The notes beneath the pieces were generated by a model. The model had not been told where the DNA came from. It made no database searches and saw only the letters and a list, made by a program, of their open reading frames with translations. DNA of 46,965 bases. Origin: Steroidobacter sp. Lineage in GTDB: Bacteria; Pseudomonadota; Gammaproteobacteria; Steroidobacterales; Steroidobacteraceae. Both the position numbers and the translations under genes were made by a program. Below, piece by piece: positions 43,817 to 46,965 of the stretch. How positions within the stretch are numbered: position 1 is the stretch's first letter; each line of letters begins with the position of its first letter. The DNA lies in NCBI GenBank assembly GCA_025929585.1, contig JAICPY010000026.1, positions 1-46,965 on the forward strand, read 5' to 3'.

Positions 43817-45649
43817 CTAGTAAACATCTCTTTGATAACGCCGTGCCCGCTGTAGCTCCAGTAGCTCCTCAGCCGCACGCTCGGGAGAATGTCCGCCATG
43901 CTCTTGAAGGATGTGAAGCAAGGTTTGCTGAACATCGTTCGCCATCTGCTGCGCATCGCCGCACACGTAAAGATGCGCGCCTTCTTGAAGCCATGCGTAC
44001 AGCTCGCGACCGTGCTCACGCATCCGGTGCTGCACGTAGAGCTTGTCCGCTTGATCGCGTGAGAACGCGAGCTCGATTCGGTGGAGCGCCCCACGCTTGC
44101 GGTAGTCGAGCCATTCGGTTTGATACAGGAAGTCGGCTCGGAAATGCCGTCCGCCGAAAAACAGCCAATTGCGCCCCGTTGCACCCACCGCTTCGCGCTC
44201 AGCGACGAACGCACGAAATGGCGCAACGCCCGTTCCTGGCCCGATCATGATCACGGGTGCTTTGGAATCGGCCGGCAACCGGAAGTTCGGATTGCGATGC
44301 AGATAGACCGGAGCGACGGCATCATCACCTTGCAGATCCGCAAGCTGCTTCGAGGCCACCCCATAGTGCAACCGCCCGTTCAACTCGAACTGCACCAATG
44401 CGACAGTGAGATGCACTTCGTCCGGTGTAGCGCGGGGGCTCGAGGCAATCGAATACAAGCGCGGCGCCAAAGGGCGCAGCAGTTGTACGAAATCCGTAGC
44501 ATGCAGATCCTTGGGTGGATGCTGCCTCACCAACTCGACGAGTTGCGTAACTTGATCATCTGCGTTTACCGGTAGGAAGGCACCAGATGCGCTTGAACTC
44601 GCATCCGTGAGGCGTTCCAGATACTTCTCTATGAATGCACGCGTGACGCGACCGATGTCGCAATGCGCCAGCGCGTCTCGCAACGGCCGCTCGGTCGATT
44701 CGTGGGAAACTGATGTGTCTGGCGTGTAGGGCAAAGCGGCGAGCAGCGCCTCGACACTTTCGGATGCGTTTCGAGCCACGATGCCCAAAGCGTCTCCGGG
44801 CTCGTAATGAATACCCGATCCTTCCAAAGAAAGTTCGATATGCCGGACATCTCTTGTCACGTCGCCAGCGGTCAAACGCTGATTTAGAAGCAACGGAGCC
44901 AAGAAGGGATTCTTGCGAGTGTATGCGGTGGAAACAGCGGCCAGAGTCCGTTCGGAAACGACACGATGAACGACGGCTGGACCGTCATGCTCGCGCACGA
45001 TGTCTTCGACGACGGAATCCATCCATTGGCGCGCGGAGTGTTCGTAGTCGACGTCACAATCGACGCGTGCTTGAAACTGTTGAGCACCCAACTCGGCCAG
45101 CCGCTTGTCGAACTGACGACCCGTTTCGCAAAACCTCTCGTAGCTCGAATCGCCTAGCGCCAGAACGGAGTACTTCAGATGCTTGAGCGAGGGCGCTTTG
45201 CGACTGTGCAACAACTCGTGCAGTGCCGCCGCTCGATCCGGCGGATCACCCTCGCCATGCGTACTGACGATGACCAGTAGTCTGCGCGCGTCCTGTAGAT
45301 GACTCTTGCGACAATCGAGCATGTCCAGAGCAATGTGGGGGACACCGCGCTTGGCGAAAGACTCGCCTATTTGCTTTGCCAAGCCCTCGCAGTTGCCGCT
45401 TTGCGAGCCATAAAGAATGGTGACAGCTGGCCCGCGTGGATCTACACCGATCGCGGTTGATTCGAGCTGAGTTGCGGCTGCGGACGCACTGCCTGCTAGA
45501 TAACCGCTCAACCATAATCGCTGAGGTGCGCTGAGTTGCTGCACCAAATGTTGCACGGCCTGTGCAGTCGACGCATCAAACGGAGCCGCCGACCATGGGT
45601 CGGCGGCTAAAGTGGCGTCGTTCATGACCTGTTTGGAAGGAGTACTCAT
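43817..45649 (-). CDS. cysJ: Sulfite reductase flavoprotein subunit CysJ
   Basis: A 610-residue flavoprotein. The flavodoxin domain (about 75-215) has ILYGSQSGNCEGLAKQIG for FMN. The FAD and NADPH parts (about 235-610) have RLYSIASSP for FAD, then GPGTGVAPFRAFV and LYVCGDAQQMA for NADPH. It passes electrons from NADPH to CysI. It starts at ATG 45649, 34 bases after the peroxiredoxin stop, so prx-cysJ-cysI may be one transcript. A linker of about 70 residues precedes the flavodoxin domain, with a conserved-looking WLSGYLAG as in E. coli CysJ. Confidence 0.94.
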   Translation of the reverse strand: MSTPSKQVMNDATLAADPWSAAPFDASTAQAVQHLVQQLSAPQRLWLSGYLAGSASAAATQLESTAIGVDPRGPAVTILYGSQSGNCEGLAKQIGESFAKRGVPHIALDMLDCRKSHLQDARRLLVIVSTHGEGDPPDRAAALHELLHSRKAPSLKHLKYSVLALGDSSYERFCETGRQFDKRLAELGAQQFQARVDCDVDYEHSARQWMDSVVEDIVREHDGPAVVHRVVSERTLAAVSTAYTRKNPFLAPLLLNQRLTAGDVTRDVRHIELSLEGSGIHYEPGDALGIVARNASESVEALLAALPYTPDTSVSHESTERPLRDALAHCDIGRVTRAFIEKYLERLTDASSSASGAFLPVNADDQVTQLVELVRQHPPKDLHATDFVQLLRPLAPRLYSIASSPRATPDEVHLTVALVQFELNGRLHYGVASKQLADLQGDDAVAPVYLHRNPNFRLPADSKAPVIMIGPGTGVAPFRAFVAEREAVGATGRNWLFFGGRHFRADFLYQTEWLDYRKRGALHRIELAFSRDQADKLYVQHRMREHGRELYAWLQEGAHLYVCGDAQQMANDVQQTLLHILQEHGGHSPERAAEELLELQRARRYQRDVY

Positions 45650-45683
45650 GCGCGAATGGAAGAGGCAATCGGAACGTCCGGCT

Positions 45684-46316
45684 TCAACCTTGCAGCTTCA
45701 CCGTGCGCAGATAGGGCCGCTGTTCATTCCAGCCTTGCGGGAAGAGTTTTCGCGCATCGTCGTTCGTGAGTGACGGCACGATGATGACGTCTTCGCCAGG
45801 CTGCCAATTCACGGGAGTGGCAACCTTGTAGTTGTCGGTCAGCTGCAGCGAATCGACGACGCGCAGGATCTCATCGAAGTTACGTCCAGTGCTGGCCGGG
45901 TAGGTGATCATTGCGCGGATCGTCTTGGACGGATCGATGATGAATACCGAACGGACGGTCAAAGTATTGCTGGCTTTCGGGTGCAACATTCCATAGAGCG
46001 TCGCGACGCTGCGATCGGCATCCCCGATCAAAGGGAATTTCGGCCGGGCGCCTTGCGTAGCTTCGATGTCATCAGCCCAGCGCTCGTGGTCTGCGACAGC
46101 GTCGACCGAAAGACCGATGACTTTCACATTCCTTTTGTGAAACTCAGGGCGAAGCTTCTCCGTGTAGCCCAATTCGGTCGTGCACACGGGGGTGAAGTCC
46201 TTCGGATGAGAGAAGAGCACACCCCAAGAATTTCCAAGCCACTCATGAAAGCGGATCGGACCCTGTGTCGTCGTGGCGGCAAAGTCCGGAGCGGTATCAC
46301 CAATCTGCAACGCCAT
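45684..46316 (-). CDS. 1-Cys peroxiredoxin (Prx6 type)
   Basis: A 210-residue peroxiredoxin of the Prx6 class. The catalytic Cys45 lies in HPKDFTPVCTTELG, and the longer C-terminal domain (about 150-210) contains TPVNWQPGEDVIIVPSL, a class hallmark. Cys45 is the only Cys in the whole protein, so it must be recycled by an external thiol or other reductant. ATG 46316 has GGAGA upstream. It is 34 bases upstream of cysJ on the same strand and divergent from the MarR gene, 237 bases apart. Confidence 0.92.
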   Translation of the reverse strand: MALQIGDTAPDFAATTTQGPIRFHEWLGNSWGVLFSHPKDFTPVCTTELGYTEKLRPEFHKRNVKVIGLSVDAVADHERWADDIEATQGARPKFPLIGDADRSVATLYGMLHPKASNTLTVRSVFIIDPSKTIRAMITYPASTGRNFDEILRVVDSLQLTDNYKVATPVNWQPGEDVIIVPSLTNDDARKLFPQGWNEQRPYLRTVKLQG

Positions 46317-46553
46317 TGCTGTTCTCCTCGTCGAAAGGCTGAGTTTTCAAGGCTGGTTTTTGTAGGACGGCACATTAACACCTCACAACGTGATAGAAAA
46401 ACAGACTTCGGCTTGAGCATATGCCTTTTGGGAATGGTCTTCGCGCGTGCTTCCGGCGCACTGGACTCTCGGCGCCAGACTGTGGACCATTCGCTACGAG
46501 GCTGTAGGCAATAATCTCGAATGTTCATCCAAAGCCTCCTCAATGGAGCATCC

Positions 46554-46965
46554 ATGACCCCGTCGAGCCGGACTCGTGTTTCCAAGAAGCAATACGAAAC
46601 GCTCGCGACGTTTCGCTATGAGCTGCGTCGATATTTGCGCTACAGCGAACAGGTGAGCCGCAAACATGGCGTCACGCCTCTGCAATACCAGCTGCTACTC
46701 CATATAAAGGGTTATCCCGGCCGCGATTGGGCGAGCGTGACCGAACTGGCCGAACGCCTGCAAGCGAAGCATCACGGCGTGGTCGCTTTGATCACTCGAT
46801 GCGAGAGCTTAGGTCTCGTCGAACGACGCGTAGACGAAAGCGACCGCCGACGTGTCATCGTCCAATTGAGCGACAAAGGCGAGAAACGTCTGGAACGACT
46901 CGCAGAGCTTCACCGAAGCGAACTGCTGGCCATGCAGCAGAAGTTCTTCGTTCCGACGAGGGAGG
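46554..46965 (+). CDS. MarR-family transcriptional regulator (cut by the window end)
   Basis: The frame from ATG 46554 (GGAG at 46545-46548) runs to the window end without a stop, giving 137 residues. The winged helix is visible: VTPLQYQLLLHIKGYPGR, VTELAERLQAKHHGVVALI and LGLVERRVDESDRRRVIVQL, the MarR wing. A basic N-terminus (RTRVSKKQYE) precedes it. It is divergent from the peroxiredoxin gene and may respond to oxidants, organic hydroperoxides or phenolics as many MarR proteins do. The 237-base shared intergenic region has AT-rich stretches but no clear palindrome. Confidence 0.88.
   Translation, partial: MTPSSRTRVSKKQYETLATFRYELRRYLRYSEQVSRKHGVTPLQYQLLLHIKGYPGRDWASVTELAERLQAKHHGVVALITRCESLGLVERRVDESDRRRVIVQLSDKGEKRLERLAELHRSELLAMQQKFFVPTRE

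Overview
The window looks like a chromosomal segment of a GC-rich, aerobic gammaproteobacterium. The evidence is System I cytochrome c maturation (ccmHI), a TamA/TamB outer-membrane pair, NhaR, SpeD/SpeE and an NADPH-type CysJI. I suspect the Steroidobacter/Xanthomonadales neighbourhood from gene content and from intergenic hairpins built of iterated short words, but this is inference and no rRNA or other marker is present. There are no tRNAs, CRISPR arrays, insertion sequences or prophage genes. One gene, a quinoprotein-dehydrogenase-associated binding protein, is clearly decayed.

Layout. 0-3.5 kb: end of the ccm operon, a MaoC-type hydratase, a YdjA-type nitroreductase and a caa3-type CtaG. 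3.6-9.1 kb: tamA-tamB on the minus strand. 9.4-14.2 kb: ygiD-like dioxygenase, the decayed XoxJ/MoxJ-like gene, two ferritin-like proteins (one apparently an internal duplication) and a metallo-beta-lactamase-fold hydrolase. 14.2-18.4 kb: a secreted DUF4038-type glycoside hydrolase, a YihY/BrkB membrane protein, a Tat-exported YCII-like protein and a small membrane protein. 18.7-23.9 kb: a six-gene haem-copper oxidase operon (CoxII with two fused cytochrome c domains, CoxI, two successive CoxIII proteins, CoxIV, and a 71-residue CoxII-like membrane hairpin). 23.9-30.3 kb: a stress protein, a short CDF transporter, a monohaem cytochrome and a giant amidohydrolase-S41 peptidase fusion. 30.5-34.6 kb: two tandem universal stress proteins, Rnk and glutamate dehydrogenase. 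35-38 kb: a stand-alone EF-G domain V protein, NhaR and the speD-speE operon. 38-47 kb: an orphan histidine kinase, a small membrane protein, a LysR regulator, an AlkA-type glycosylase, then prx-cysJ-cysI on the minus strand with a divergent MarR gene cut by the window end.

How the genes fit together. The strongest theme is respiration: cytochrome c maturation, CtaG and the oxidase operon can together make a cytochrome-fused A-type oxidase. Read residue by residue, this oxidase keeps its haem and CuB ligands, its Tyr-His pair and its D- and K-channel residues. It has lost all three side chains expected to form the non-redox Mg/Mn site between subunits I and II. With the duplicated CoxIII and the extra CoxII-like hairpin, it is the most unusual system here. 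The second theme is stress physiology (ferritin-like proteins, 1-Cys peroxiredoxin, universal stress proteins, Rnk, polyamines, AlkA). The main orphan novelties are the amidohydrolase-S41 fusion and the isolated EF-G domain V.

Limits: all assignments come from reading the sequence and recalling family features; no search, alignment or structure prediction was run.
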